Counted from the first letter of the stretch, positions 23,469 through 35,221 are shown. The stretch: DNA of 64,000 bases from Colletotrichum lupini (GCF_023278565.1 NC_064675.1:5890001-5954000), one strand, 5' to 3'. Notes: generated by a model from the sequence alone, not told the origin. Numbers and translations are program-made.

Positions 23469-25151
23469 ATGTATGCCTCTATAATGGTTTGGCTCGGCCG
23501 GCGCCATTTCTCAAAAGTGGTGAAAATGGGTGGCAGACAAGTGGTTGTCGGAGAACGGTTGAGAGGACGTGTAACGCTGTTGTATCATAGATAAACTTGT
23601 ACAATCAAATCTTTCACTGGATTTTGTGGCTGCCTGCCCAGAGCTTGATTGCGCTGGTTTGTGCTTTCGACTTTGGGCTTGACTTGGGTGTGAGATGCTC
23701 ATTTTGATGTAATTCTGCTCCCCAGACAATAGAACCGTCGTCAGTTCGAGGTGATTTTGCCTTAAAAGCACGCGAAAAAGGCATGTTGCCTATGAGATAC
23801 CACGTCGTCCTCCATGAACTCTCTCGAGTTGAGTCTAGCGTCTTTGGATGCTTCGAAGACGTTGACCTTTCTGTCTACAATGCTGGTCTTACCGTTATTC
23901 AAGAGTAGATAAATTTAACAGCAATAATGGAATGCCGTGCGTGATATCACATAGCTTGTCAACTTGCTGAAACATTGGGCCTTTGCATGTCCACATGTGT
24001 TCCATTATTCTTCAAGCTATCCATACCAAGGGAATTCAAGTAGATATGTAGGAAAACACAATTCATCTACTTCATCTTTGCAGTTCCCAGTTTTGACACG
24101 TTTGATGCTCTTACGCAACGCGAGGTTGCTTCTACCAATTTGACATCAAGTCCAACTACGTCGTATAACCACAAACAGTAATCTCTAGAGGTGAGACCGC
24201 AAAGACAAACCCATAGCAGCGTTTCCCAAGCCCACCCTCTCCTATTTCACACCGCGCCTTCCTCCCTCTCGTGGACTTCACCTCCCACGTCCAGCCACAA
24301 GCCTCAGCCCCACCTCTTCATTCATCCCACGGCTGCCTTCCCTCCGGACCTCCTAACCGCCTGGCCTACCCTTACATGTCTAAACTCTTCTGCATTTCTT
24401 CAACAGTCCGCGGCGCAATGGGATCAGAGAGGCGTTCCTTTGACGAGGAGCGTCCCCTTGCGTCGCGGGTGCGTGGGTTCGGATCCCGCCGCCGTTAGAA
24501 AACCTCCATCGTTACACCTGAGGCTGGTAAGAGTCTCGGGGTTTTCATAGATTCCGCTGTCCTCAAGGATAAGAGTTGAACTTTTTGACTTTCTCAATCT
24601 TTTTTTAAAAAAACTCTATTGCCTCACGCTGGGCGTGATAAGACGTGTTTACTGGCTTTTAGATTATTATTTACTACCTCGGGCAACCTGTGGCCTTAAA
24701 ACGACACAGTGATTTCGTATAATGCTTTATTACGATGCTTTATTACGAGGAAACTCGATTTTGCGATGGCCAGTCTCAAAACTCTGCAATTTTCTTCCTT
24801 CTGCCTAAGGACGCTGTTAGCTACTGAAGGGTTGATGTTCCCTTTTCATTTACAAGCCGGACAGGAATACGCAAGCAAAACCTCCGAAGAACGACCTGCC
24901 TTGCCACAGAAGTCGAGTGCTCTTGCCTGTTTATTGCTGTCACGAGGTGCTCCTTCCTGAATTCGTCTCCTCTTGGTGGCTTCTCATTTTTTTTTGTTTC
25001 CCTCCACCCACAGCTTCCTTCCTGCCTCTTTTTCTTCCCCTTATACCACTCCCACTTTTCTTGCCGCTTTCCTTCAACCTTTCCTTCTACCTTTCCTTCT
25101 CAACTACTGACGACTGGCGGCCAAAAGCTTGACAACACCTCGACGCCCAGC
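23469..25151. other. Intergenic region with a tRNA-like segment
   Basis: No protein gene is supported in these 1.7 kb. 23,800-24,180 is AT-rich and plain. A short segment at about 24408-24497 has tRNA-like promoter boxes and a perfect T-arm hairpin and is listed separately. 24960-25130 is a strongly CT-rich leader for the PARN-like gene. Confidence 0.5.
24408..24497 (+). other. tRNA-like segment, possibly a tRNA relic
   Basis: CGGCGCAATGGGATCAG resembles an A box (only the first T is replaced by C). About 65 nt further, GGTTCGGATCC resembles a B box, with G at the normally invariant A58. A five-pair T stem (GTGGG with CCCGC, one G-T pair) closes a seven-base loop. A seven-pair hairpin (CGTTCCT with AGGAGCG) lies between the boxes but its six-base loop is not a normal anticodon loop. 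No clean acceptor stem can be drawn. A degenerate tRNA gene or tRNA-derived element is more likely than a functional tRNA. Confidence 0.25.
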
Positions 25152-27683
25152 ATGGAAGTCTCGTCAGAGAACTTCTGGCGGCAGCTGCCGAATATTCTGC
25201 TGTCCATCGCGAAGTCCGACTTCGTTGCCATCGATCTCGAGATGACCGGCATCACGGACAAGAGCTCGGCAGACCACTCAGGAAACCCAACCAACCAGCA
25301 AATCTATGAATCGGCCAAGAAGATTGCATCCAAGTTCAACGTCTTTGAGATGGGGATGACGTGTATCCAAAGCCAGTCAGGTTTGTGTTCTCCACGTCCG
25401 AAGAATATCATCCGTCGCATTCTGACAAAATTCCAGACGGCTCATACAAAACCGAGACCTATAGTTTCACTGTCAGCCCCTACCTGCACACAGAAACGCG
25501 AGCTGATGAAAAGTTCGTCAAAGGCTTGGATAGGAGACTTTCTGTATCATACAACACTCTCAAGTTTCTTCGATCGGAAGGCATCCGGCTGGAGAAGGTC
25601 TATGAGGACTGCGTTCCGTACCTCAGCCGCGAAGAGGCACGCTTGGCAGTTCGACAGATGCAGCGCCGACAAGATCCTTGGGACGCCAAAGATCATGGAT
25701 ACAACGAGGACGACGAAGGTCTGACTACGTTTTCCATTTATGCCCATAACACGATTGTAAATTGGCTTTACACCGATCCATGGATGGTATGTGGCACTGG
25801 TTCCTTTATCGTCTTTCTACAAAAATCCCTTCCTCTTAGAATCTCGTTACTTTCTACTGAGTATACTAATCGCGACATGGGACAGCGAACTCTAGAGATC
25901 AATGTCCTCTTACCCAACTCTGATAGTAAGAAACGTATGAGCGTCTACGAACAGATCGTTCGTAGAAAGGCCCGAAAGCTTGTGCCACGAATGGTTTGCC
26001 GTCTTTGGAATCATGGCACGACCGTGGTTATCTCTCAGCGGGACGATGGACAAGAAGCCAAGGTTCGTTTACAGCGGCGCGGATAACTGTGATGAGAACA
26101 CTGACAGCTGGCTTCACCAAGAGGCGTGAGTCTCTAGAGGACGATCTCAACGCATCGTTGAGGAAGTACGCAGGTGGGCTCCCCTCAGTGTGCAATGCTA
26201 TACTGGTGGCTGACTGATATAAGGAATTCGCCTAATTATCGAAGCCCTTGTCGGCGGCAAGTTTGCCAACCTCATTAACCCCGACCTCATTGTCGAAGCC
26301 ATGTCTGGCTGGCCTGGCGAAGCACAATGCTTTTGTCGTGAGGTGCATGAGCTTGTTCATGCCGCGGCACCAGAACAGCGGGAAGAATCTCCAGAGGAAG
26401 AAGTCGAGGATCGCTATTGCTCCTGGTGCTGCACACATCACGACCGTGACACGGGTTGCGCTAGTACTTCCTTAGGACAGGACGTCGACTTTGGGGCCGA
26501 CTACTGTGACTGGTGTTGCACACATCACGACCCTGACACAGGCTGCTCTAGCACGTCCTCAGGTCAGGACGTCGAAGTGGCATTTCAAACAAACTTGATC
26601 ACCAAAGACGAGTGCCTCTGTATGAAGAAGCGGAACTTATCCAGAAGCCGAGTTGGAGATAATGAGCTGATGCCCTTGGTGTACGATGTTCATTGCGAAC
26701 GTTGCTACCCCGATCTTGGCAGCAGCCGGCCTGGGATCAACTCTTCCCCTCACCATGACATCCCTCCACAGGCCACACATATTCAAGGAGCTCACTCGGC
26801 GAGCCACGATGGAGAATCCTCAAGCAGTTCGGAGGGAGTGGCAGGTGGCGGGTTTCAAGAGGGCGACACTGGTACTTGGCATATCACAGCTGAGAAAGCC
26901 GGCTGGGATGAGCCGACTGGTTGGGACAAACTGCGTCACGATCTCGAGGATTTATCCACGGAAACACTCAAGAATGAAGTAGCAGATGCTCTTCAGGAGC
27001 TAGAAACTTTAGGCCGAACGTCTTCGCCAACCATTATCGGACACAACCAATTCATGGACCTTTTGTTCCTTTACAACACCTTCATCGACGACCTCCCCGA
27101 CAGCTTTTTGGAGTTTTTGGTAAACATTCACGAATCGTTCCCACGCATCGTGGACACGAAGCTGTTGGCCATTAAGGACGACACGATCGAGGGCGAAGAC
27201 CCATTGATGGATCTATACAATAGGTTCGATGGCAACAGAACGCAGCCAAGCATCCATTGGGATGCAGCTTATGGCTATGGCCGTCGTGGAACAGCCCATC
27301 AGGCTGGCTTCGATAGTGAGTTGGCAGAACAAGCAGAACCGTGAGTGACTCGACTAATGAAGATAGGCCACATGACGGCAGTTGTGTTTCTGCGAATTGC
27401 CCACAAACTCGCCCGCGAGGAATCGGCCAGGCTCGAGGGCCGAGCCGCGTCATACGAGAGCAAAGAATGGAGATTGTATGACAGAGAATGGCTATCAGCA
27501 GTTGGATACGATTCACAATTCCTGGGCTATTCGCAAGACTCGGACATTGGCACATGGAGAGAGTCCAACACCCAGGAAGGGTACGTGGGTCGGATTCGGT
27601 GGCAGATGGCCATATTCGACGACATTCGCGACCGAATTCGGATCGCCCCCCGCAAGACATTTAATATCGGGCCCGAATGGTGA
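25152..27683 (+). CDS. PARN-like CAF1-family 3' exoribonuclease
   Basis: Exons 25152-25380, 25437-25786, 25886-26062, 26122-26173, 26224-27315 and 27367-27683 give 738 residues. The DEDDh nuclease residues are visible: D28 and E30 in DFVAIDLEMTGI, an Asp in IIGHNQFMDLL, and the His and Asp of AHQAGFDSHMT. The family removes poly(A) tails and trims small RNAs. Between the two halves of the fold, where PARN has its R3H insert, lies a long insert with two tandem 29-residue Cys/His units (residues about 334-391), further Cys pairs, and a Ser/Gly-rich stretch. The fourth exon boundary is least certain: the AAG acceptor at 26121 is preferred because a CTGAC branch site lies 17 nt upstream and only this choice keeps frame. 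Confidence 0.88.
26415..26573 (+). repeat. Tandem 87-nt coding repeat (Cys/His units) in PARN-like gene
   Basis: Two copies start at 26415 and 26502, period 87 nt or 29 residues. Each encodes Y-C-x-W-C-C-T-H-H-D-x-D-T-G-C-x-S-T-S-x-G-Q-D-V. The DNA copies differ mostly at third positions, so the duplication is not very recent but the protein sequence has been kept. Three Cys and two His near the start, plus a fourth Cys, could bind zinc. Confidence 0.9.
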
Positions 27684-29187
27684 GTTCAAAGTTGAGCTTG
27701 CGACGGAGCGTAATTGCCCTTCGATTGAAGAGTTTGCCGACCGTGCCAACGCGAAATCGCGTCTTGGTTTGTTGGTGGTGGCACTGGTCTCATGAGTAGG
27801 GAGACGCGTTTGTGAGTAGGATTTTTGCAATGTCGTTGAGGACGGATGACCCTTGGTGGATTTCTGGAGACGCCCCGCAAAACTATGTTTCGATAGATGA
27901 GCCTATCCATACTTGATTGAAAGCACAATAAGAGCACGTCGGCATTCGTCAGATTATTTGACATGTTGGTCAGGGCCACTCCTTCTCATCAGCTTACGAG
28001 CCTTATATGTTCCAGCTGCTCGGCGATTCCTAGGACGTAAGATGATCCGGTTCTAGAACCCCGCGACGAAGAAAATTCCACGTGTACTGAGCACCACAAC
28101 AACACTTTGGTGCCAGCCGTGAGAAGTGGATGGTCTCTCAAAGTCTATAATAGGAAATACACCGATGTAAGCGTCAGGGGCTAAATGGCGATGACATTCT
28201 CTCCGGGAGCCGCGTGGTTCTGCGTCCCGCGAGATGCCTCGGAACAATCTGGGGAAGCACAGGGGGGCCAGAAAAGTCTAAACCCTGAACGCATTCGCGC
28301 AAACTTGGGATTGACAGTTGAGAGGGGTAATTAATAGGATATCATAATAGATGCAACTAAGCAAAGCAGTAATTGGGAAGGGAATCCCGACTTGGCGGGT
28401 TGAATACAACACGAAGATTTGAAATGACAGGCCGCAGCGGGCATGAGACGATCGTCTCTAAATGGTTGGTGATCTCCGGGAGGTGAGATGAAAGCTCGGC
28501 CGGTCGTCGAGGGCAACCCCTGTTTCTCCGACCCAGGCACAGCGTCCTTCCCGATCAGGAAACTCCACCCAATGAGAAGTTCAAGAAGGCCGGACGCCGG
28601 GAGAAGGCCGCGCTCGTGGAGGCTAAAGAGGTACTTGACATGTGAGCCGTCCAGCGACAACGTCACTGGTACTCGCTTATCGCTCCCCTCCCCTCATGCT
28701 CTGGCGGTCAGCTGGCCAGCCACCCCAGTGGCAGCATACAACGCAGCAACGCAGAAGCTGGGGGGGAACCCACTAAGAAACAAACCGAGGCTAAACTTGG
28801 GCCATGGCCGAAAAGTGTAACCGTGCCGGTGCGTGCCTGTCCCGGGCAGCTGTGCAGGTGCTGCGGTAATCGGCATGTTTGTCTGTCAGCAGACTCCAAT
28901 TCCATTCTCCAGCAACCCCCAGCTACCTCAGCATCACCACTACCACACACCACACACCACCACCATAACGCCCAGGAACCCGAATCTAACCACATCCACA
29001 TGTCGCGGCTCTCTTCACAACCCGCAGGTGGCATTTGAGCAGGAACGCGTATGATGGCCGCCATTCTCCGCACTCCAGATACATAACAATAGTCCCCGTT
29101 CTTTTTTCCCTCATTTCCCTCCGCCTGGGGCTCTTCAATGCCGACAAATTGACCCCGTTGCTTGCTGCTGTTGCCTCCCGTTCCTAA
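27684..29187. other. Intergenic region
   Basis: It contains the 3' flank of the PARN-like gene and the promoter of the Pex26-like gene. A CAC/ACC-rich tract lies at 28910-28990. No coding frame with recognisable content or RNA gene is seen. Confidence 0.5.
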
Positions 29188-30668
29188 ATGCCCGCCAACA
29201 TGTCGTCCCTCAATGGCTCCTACACGGCGACCTTGAGTCCCACGGTCGCTTCTTCCGAGACCACCGCTACATTCCCACCACATATGCTCGCGAGCTCCAT
29301 CTCGTCTCTATCCTCATCAACCTCAGCGCGCCATACCTCGCAAATCTCAAAGACCTACCGCCAGGCTTCGACTCTCTTCCTCACCCGCCGTCTACCCGAG
29401 GCACTATCCACCATCTTGCCATTGATCACCCCGCCCTCGGGACAGTTGGAGAACGGCGCAGGCGAACCAGCGCCCGTCGCCAGGGCCTCGCGATCCACGA
29501 GGATCAAGGTCTGGAGCTTGTACCTGACGACGCTCAACGCCATCGTCGAACTGGAGCCAGACGAAGGAAAGGATGCGTTTGGGAGCCAAGAGTGGAGAGC
29601 GCTGTGCACCAAAGTCAGGGAAGGAGACATCTGGGAGGAGGTCGTACGCAACGGATACCACGGCGTCGAGAGCGACGTCGATTCGGACGTTGTCATTAAT
29701 CTGTAAGACACCCTCTCTGTCGTTGTTTTTTTTCTGTTGCAAACACACACTAACAACAACGTAGCGCAACACTTTTACTAGCCCACGCCCGGACACAAGA
29801 ATTGAACCAAAGGAAGCTCGAGAGCTATCTCGCAGCCGCCACATCACCAAATCTGGACTTCTCCAAGAGATTTTCCGACTCGCCGTCGCCGTCACCACGG
29901 CTGAACCGGCATAGGTCTCCGGCGAAGGCCACCAGCGGAGCGGATACACCGAGGGATCTGAATGCTAGGGTCAAGATCCTCGAGCTGTACACGCTCCACG
30001 TACTTATCCGCAATAATGAGTGGGATTATGCCCGAGAGTTTATCAGCGTCAGCTCGGTACTAGACGATGAGCGCCGCGAGGCGTTTTTGCAAGCTCTGCA
30101 AAGCCTGCAGGAGGAACAGCAGGAAGCCGAGAGGCGAGAGACGGAAGAACGACGCGAGCAGGAAGAACAGCTTCGGCGTGATATTGAGGAGGCGAAGAAG
30201 TTGAGAGCCGAGAATGAAGAGAGGGAACGACGGAGATTAGAGGAAGAGAGGGCACGAAGAGAAGGCGCCGAAGGGGACTACGGCATCGAAAAGACACCGA
30301 GTAAAGCAGGCTCGAGTAAGGCGGGGTCAAGCAAGGGACGTCACGCCAGGGCCGTTTCCAACACATCAGGGTCCAACTCTAATTCGAAGATGCCCGTCTC
30401 TAGGGCAAAAGGGAAATCTTCAGCTCCGCCGACCTTTGGAACGAGGGCGTCAATGGTCATCTCTCGGATGCGCGAGGTGATTGACCAGCTGGGAGCATCA
30501 TTTAAGACGAACCCGATGCTGCTGATGCGGCTCGTGGCCTTTATTTTGGGTTTGGTCGTCATGTTTGGGCAGAAGAACGTCCGCGAACGGATACAGCGAG
30601 TGCTTGGTAATGGTTGGAACAAGGTCAAGGCGACCGCGGGAATGGGAGTCAAGGTTAGCTACATATGA
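29188..30668 (+). CDS. Pex26-like fungal peroxin, tail-anchored
   Basis: Exons 29188-29702 and 29765-30668 encode 472 residues, or 468 if the second ATG (29200, MSSLNGSY) is used. Residues about 55-150 are helical. A Glu/Arg-rich coiled coil lies near 275-345, then a Ser/Lys-rich linker, and one hydrophobic helix ([16 protein letters not shown]) about 32 residues from the end, giving a tail-anchored form with a basic lumenal end. This layout and the N-terminal sequence fit the filamentous-fungal Pex26 that tethers the Pex1-Pex6 ATPases to peroxisomes for receptor recycling. The name is from recall of the family and is moderate; the tail anchor and coiled coil are directly visible. The gene is convergent with rds3. 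Confidence 0.75.
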
Positions 30669-31002
30669 TTACGACGCGGGTACTTGGCTAGCTTTGACCT
30701 CACTGTACTATACGAACTTGGATGAACATTGGCCTAATTGTTTGGCCATTCTTTTTGATACTTATGCGAAATGAAGCATTTCCTTTGTTTGGTGAAACCG
30801 TTTCATGCCGCTTTAAAAAAGATTATCATGTCTGACTTAGTGCCAGTTATGCCGCAAAACCCTTGTCCCATAGCTGTGAACCAAAACACATCAAACGCCG
30901 CAGGCAATGCGATACCTGTCCCACGAAAACTTTGTAGTCTCCTCTGTCTCCTCGCATTCAAACAACACATCAAATTTGCCCATATCCCAGGCGACGCAGG
31001 GA
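30669..31002. other. Convergent intergenic region
   Basis: This 334-bp gap holds the 3' untranslated regions of the Pex26-like gene (+) and rds3 (-). Nothing else is seen. Confidence 0.5.
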
Positions 31003-31395
31003 CTAGTACGTCGCCGTCCGATTGGTTTTCTTCTGGTAGAACAGGTCGGTCCTGGAGCTGCCGAGGTTGATAATCTTGGGGCACCCGTCGCGGTCCTTTT
31101 CGAGGCGCGTGCACTCGAAGCAGTAAAAGGCGTCCGAGATGCCCTCGCCGCCGCAGACGACGCACTTGTTCTGGTAGTTTCCGAACGAGCACTCGTCGCA
31201 GATGCGGACGAGGGTCGTGGGGCGGACGTAGGAGTCGCAGACGGGGCACTTGCCGTCGCACTTGTCGCAGAGGCGGCCGATGGCGATGCCGGCTTGCTTG
31301 CGGCACATTACGAGATCGCTGGCGGGAATTGTTAGCTTGTGCATGAATTTTGAGGGGTTTGGTTGGGAGATGGCCTACGGGTGATGGCGCGACAT
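31003..31395 (-). CDS. rds3: Pre-mRNA splicing factor Rds3 / PHF5A (SF3b subunit)
   Basis: Minus-strand exons 31395-31379 and 31318-31003 join to 110 residues, the normal length. The first exon encodes MSRHHP, and the splice restores [17 protein letters not shown]. Multiple CxxC pairs (CDKC, CPVC, CDEC, CVVC, CFEC) build the three-zinc trefoil fold of PHF5A. The protein sits in the SF3b part of U2 snRNP and helps hold the branch-point adenosine. The C-terminus RTDLFYQKK is family-typical. It shares a 434-bp divergent promoter region with the pinin gene, another splicing-linked protein. Identification is very secure because the family is almost invariant. Confidence 0.97.
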
Positions 31396-31829
31396 GATGG
31401 TCAATCTGTGAGAGAAGCGCCTCTGGGTAGTGAGGTTTGGTGGAAGCTGTCTTGCGGGTCGCGGGAGGTGATGGTCGCAAGTCGCAGCTTATCGTACCCT
31501 CTCTTTACCAGGAACCTTTGAAGAAAAGACGTCCGCGCCTTTCAGCCTCGCCACTTCTTCCTCTCGGTTCTCTTTCGGTCATTGGTGCGGACCCTCGTCT
31601 GATCCGACCAAAGTGGGGTAGTCTGTGGGTTCGTCCCTCCGAGTGGCTGGACCCCGCTGACAAACCTCAGCCTTGGAGCTCGGGTTGGAGCTGTCAAGCT
31701 CCGGGATACCTCCCATGGGACCGAGGCGCATTCAGTTCCCTTCGTGCACACCGCATTCCTTCGCGTTCTGTCTTCTTTGAGATTGTTGCCGAGCAGACTG
31801 CGACTGCGACGGTGGGAAGCGACATCATC
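31396..31829. promoter_or_regulatory. Divergent promoter region, rds3 / pinin
   Basis: These 434 bp separate the two start codons and must serve both genes. The plus-strand frame of pinin stays open through the whole region back to 31437, but the peptide it would encode is not pinin-like, so the start at 31830 is preferred. Confidence 0.6.
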
Positions 31830-32886
31830 ATGGCCACTGTTACAGAGTACAACAAAACCGGCTCCCTTCGGACCGAGCAAGAGAAGCTTACAGATTCCAG
31901 GGCGCCTGCTGATACCATCAACCCCGAATCCGCGAGCTCTGAGATGGAGGTTACACAAAAACGGAAAGCGTCTATAGACTCCCTTGATGGAGCGGAAGAA
32001 TCATCAAAAAGGGCAAAATTCGATGATGGCGATCATGGCGACCCACCTGCACAGGATTCGACACAGGACTCGAGGTCGCGCGACGAAGATTCCCGAGCCA
32101 GTACCGCTCGACGGGCGCCTTTATCAAGGGATGAAGAGAAGAAGCGGGGTAAGCGGCTGTTTGGAGGTCTTTTGAGCACCCTCAGCCAGACCAACTCCAG
32201 CTCGCAGCACAAGAAGAGGAGGGAGATTGAGCAGCGACAGCAGGAGAAGGCGCAGAAGCAGAGGGCAGAAGACGAAAAGAGACGGACAGAGAAGCTCGCG
32301 CGGATCACCGAGGCGCGGTGGAAGGAGCAAATCTTGTTTGACGAGAAAGTCGTACGTGCTTGCCCCTCTCCTCCCCTTGATGGCCTCATTCAAGTGCTTA
32401 TAAGCTTTTCTTTATGGCAGATGAAAACCCGACATGCCAACATGCTTGCAAAGGCACAATCCCTCCGGACGAAAGCAGGACCGTCAATTGTGCGTATTGC
32501 ATGTTGCGTTAGGGGGGAAACCATAAGCTGACGTGTTGCAGTACTATCGACCGTGGAAGCTTACCAAAGAACAAGAAGACGAGATTGACGACCAGGTGCA
32601 AGACGCTAAGAACACCATCGCGAGAGAACTCGAAGCGTTCAAAGATCGGAAAGAAGAACACGAGAGACGCCACGGCCGTGCCAGGCCGCCGGCCACGGCC
32701 CAGGAGGAGCCTGTGCCCATGGTCACAGAAGATCAACCAGCAGAGGCTCCGCCAGAGGTTTCTGCTGATGCTCCCGCAGCTACCGACCACACAGCTGCGT
32801 CTTCCGACAGAGACAGACATGAGCGGGACACACATGACGAACCTGGTGATGTCGTTGAAAACGACGAGGATATGGTTATCTACTAA
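31830..32886 (+). CDS. Pinin/SDK/MemA domain protein
   Basis: Exons 31830-32351, 32421-32489 and 32542-32886 give 311 residues. The pinin domain spans about 90-210: RRAPLSRDEEKKRGKRLFGG, a long basic coiled coil (KKRREIEQRQQEKAQKQRAE), and YYRPWKLTKEQEDEIDDQV after the second intron. The C-terminal third is acidic and Pro/Ala-rich. Pinin associates with the exon junction complex and spliceosomal C complex in animals; fungal members are presumed nuclear splicing factors. Both introns are phase 0 and the 69-nt middle exon keeps the coiled coil continuous. The start is the first ATG of the long open frame in fair context (ATCATCATGG). Confidence 0.92.
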
Positions 32887-34183
32887 TGCCTGACAAAAGC
32901 GAGTGGTGTTTTCCCATTTTTCCTGCCTCGGTGTTTCATTGTAAAAGACGCCACAACCGCGGTAGTTTATGTGATTGTTATAACATTAGGCGATATGGGA
33001 GGCATGCTATTTTCTCTGGCTTTTTGCGCGAGTTTGAAGGCGGAGTTGGGGGTTTTTATCATACCAATTGGAGTTCAAAGTGGCGTTTATTTGGGAAAGG
33101 TGCCCATGGTGATATTTGAAAAGAAGAAGCTTGGGTCCAGAAACGGGATTCAGACCAACTTTGTTCGCCGGCTGAAAGGCTTACTACATACGTCGAGCCA
33201 TGCTCTCTGACTCAAGCGCAAGACCAGTGACGTTCTCCTGCTTTAGCTTGGTGGGACCTTTTAGTCCAGAACAGCTGTTCCTTGCCGTTGAAGAATCGTT
33301 GGCCCCCGTCTAGACTTGCAATTTACGCTTTTCGGGTAAAGAGAATGCGATCTCCGGCTCTGAACCATAAGTTGAAGATGACAATGGCGAAACCCCGTTT
33401 TGAGTGCCGTCCGACAATGGCGAGTCCCCTTGTCTCAAGTTGTCCCTGGACCGAGGCATCGCAACAGCACGGACGGGGCCCGCTAGGACGATTCCATCAA
33501 GGGACTCCGATGGACAGCAAAGGCGATGCCCCGCGCGGGTGGATGCCCGGCCACGCCGTTCGCCAATGCCGCCGCTCGCCGCACGTCAGGTCCCCTGTCA
33601 ATTCAAGCCATGCCCCTCACCTTGCGACCCATACGCTGGACCCAGAGCTTGGTGCAAACAGGTCGATGTTATCCTGTGTGCGAAGTACTGCATTGAGGTA
33701 GAGCCCGACAATGGGACAAGCTATGCCGAGGCTCGATTTACACCGCTCGTATGTTTTTCCTAGGTGGCCAGTTTCTATAGCTTTCTAAGCAATCGGGCGA
33801 GTTTCAAAGTGCGATACTTGTCTCCATAACTCGGCGACTCGGCGATATCTTGAATGGTATAAGTAGTTTTATCTTTCCGACAAGTCTGGTAATATAGGTA
33901 TCGGTGAAGCTGCACACACTCATACAAACACGCATACACACCTTCTCTTTCATCAATCCCCGCAATAGCATTGTGAGGGAGCTTACAATCAGTCACTGAG
34001 CTGTAATAGCAAGGGTCTGTTCCTTGGCAGACGTCGAGTGCCAACGTGAGTATAAGACTACCGCGCACCCCGCCATTTACTAGCTGCCCCTCCTTCCCTC
34101 CTCCCGCCTCCCGCTACGGTCCCTAACAGCTTTCACCCCAGAGGGAAGGCTTGCATACCGGTATACGGATACACACACCAACG
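32887..34183. other. Intergenic region
   Basis: It contains the 3' flank of the pinin gene and the promoter of the epoxide-hydrolase-like gene. Open frames at 33.3-33.8 kb do not resemble known proteins. No repeats or RNA genes are seen. Confidence 0.5.
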
Positions 34184-35221
34184 ATGGCCGTCGACAAGAT
34201 CGCCCCCAACGACCCGCGCGTCGAGCGCAAGCAGGCCGAGGTCAGGGGCAAGACCTACTCCTACCTCTTCAGCAAGCCCGAGGGCGACGCCGCCCCCAAG
34301 GGCTCCGTCGTCCTCATCCACGGCTTCCCCGACATCTCGCTCGGCTGGCGCTACCAGATTCCCATGTTCCTCGCCCAGGGATACCAGGTCATCGTCCCGG
34401 ACACCCTGGGCTACGGGCAGACGGCCTCCCCGGCCGAGCTCGAGGCCTTTTCCCTCAAGAGCATGTCGGACGACATCAAGGCGCTCTGCGACAGCATCAT
34501 CCCGGGCGAGCAGATCATCCTCGGCGGCCACGACTGGGGCGGAGCGCTCGTCTGGCGCCTCGCCATGTGGCACCCGTCCCTGATCAAGGGCGTCTTCAGC
34601 GTCTGCACGCCCTACAACGCGCCCACGACGGCCTGGTTCGACCTCGCCGACGTCATCGCCGCGGGCCGCCTAACCAACTTCAAGTACCAGCTCCAGCTGC
34701 GCAGCGAAGAGGTGCCCGAGAAGCTCACCAAGCCCGAGGACATCCGTCAGTTCCTGCAAGGCATCTACGGCGGCAAAGGCCCCGCGGGCGAGCTCGTCTT
34801 CAACACGGAGAGGGGCATCATCTGGGAGAACATCGGCAAGATCGGCCCCACGCCGCTGCTGTCCGAGGAGGAGATTGCGTACTACGCCGACAACTTTAGC
34901 AAGTCGGGCATGCGCGGCCCGACCAACTGGTACCGCACGCGCAAGATCAACCACGACGAGGAGCTGCCGCTCGCGGAGGCGGCGGAGAAGAGCGGGGAGG
35001 CGTACAAGGTGACGCCGCCCAGTCTCTTCATCTCGGCGACAAAGGACGCGGCGCTGCCGCCGGCCATGGCGGCGGGCATGGACAAGCACTTTGAGGACCT
35101 GTCGAGGGGCGAGGTGACGGCGACGCACTGGGCGTTGTGGGAGGCGCCCGAGGAGGTGAATAAGCAGATCAAGGCGTGGATCGAGAGCAAGGTCGACAAG
35201 AAGCCGACGGCGTCGTTGTAA
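34184..35221 (+). CDS. Epoxide hydrolase-like alpha/beta hydrolase
   Basis: An intronless gene of 345 residues starting MAVDKIAPNDPRVERK. The fold shows HGFPD at about 46-50 (oxyanion-hole motif), GYGQT near 76-80, and the nucleophile elbow GGHDWGG with D117, the Asp nucleophile typical of soluble epoxide hydrolases and haloalkane dehalogenases. A later Asp (ATKDAALPP) and the His of ATHWALWEAPEE complete the triad. A cap domain lies between. The HGFPD/GGHDWGG combination points to an epoxide hydrolase, with fatty or xenobiotic epoxides as likely substrates, but substrate is not determined. No signal peptide is seen, so it is probably cytosolic or peroxisomal; the C-terminus is ASL, a weak variant of a peroxisomal targeting signal. 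GC-rich third positions indicate strong codon bias. Confidence 0.92.
   Translation: MAVDKIAPNDPRVERKQAEVRGKTYSYLFSKPEGDAAPKGSVVLIHGFPDISLGWRYQIPMFLAQGYQVIVPDTLGYGQTASPAELEAFSLKSMSDDIKALCDSIIPGEQIILGGHDWGGALVWRLAMWHPSLIKGVFSVCTPYNAPTTAWFDLADVIAAGRLTNFKYQLQLRSEEVPEKLTKPEDIRQFLQGIYGGKGPAGELVFNTERGIIWENIGKIGPTPLLSEEEIAYYADNFSKSGMRGPTNWYRTRKINHDEELPLAEAAEKSGEAYKVTPPSLFISATKDAALPPAMAAGMDKHFEDLSRGEVTATHWALWEAPEEVNKQIKAWIESKVDKKPTASL

Noticed and set aside
31437..31829. N-terminal extension of the pinin protein
   Set aside because: The frame is open, but the first 131 codons have no pinin similarity, lie in the shared promoter with rds3, and the ATG at 31830 gives a normal protein.
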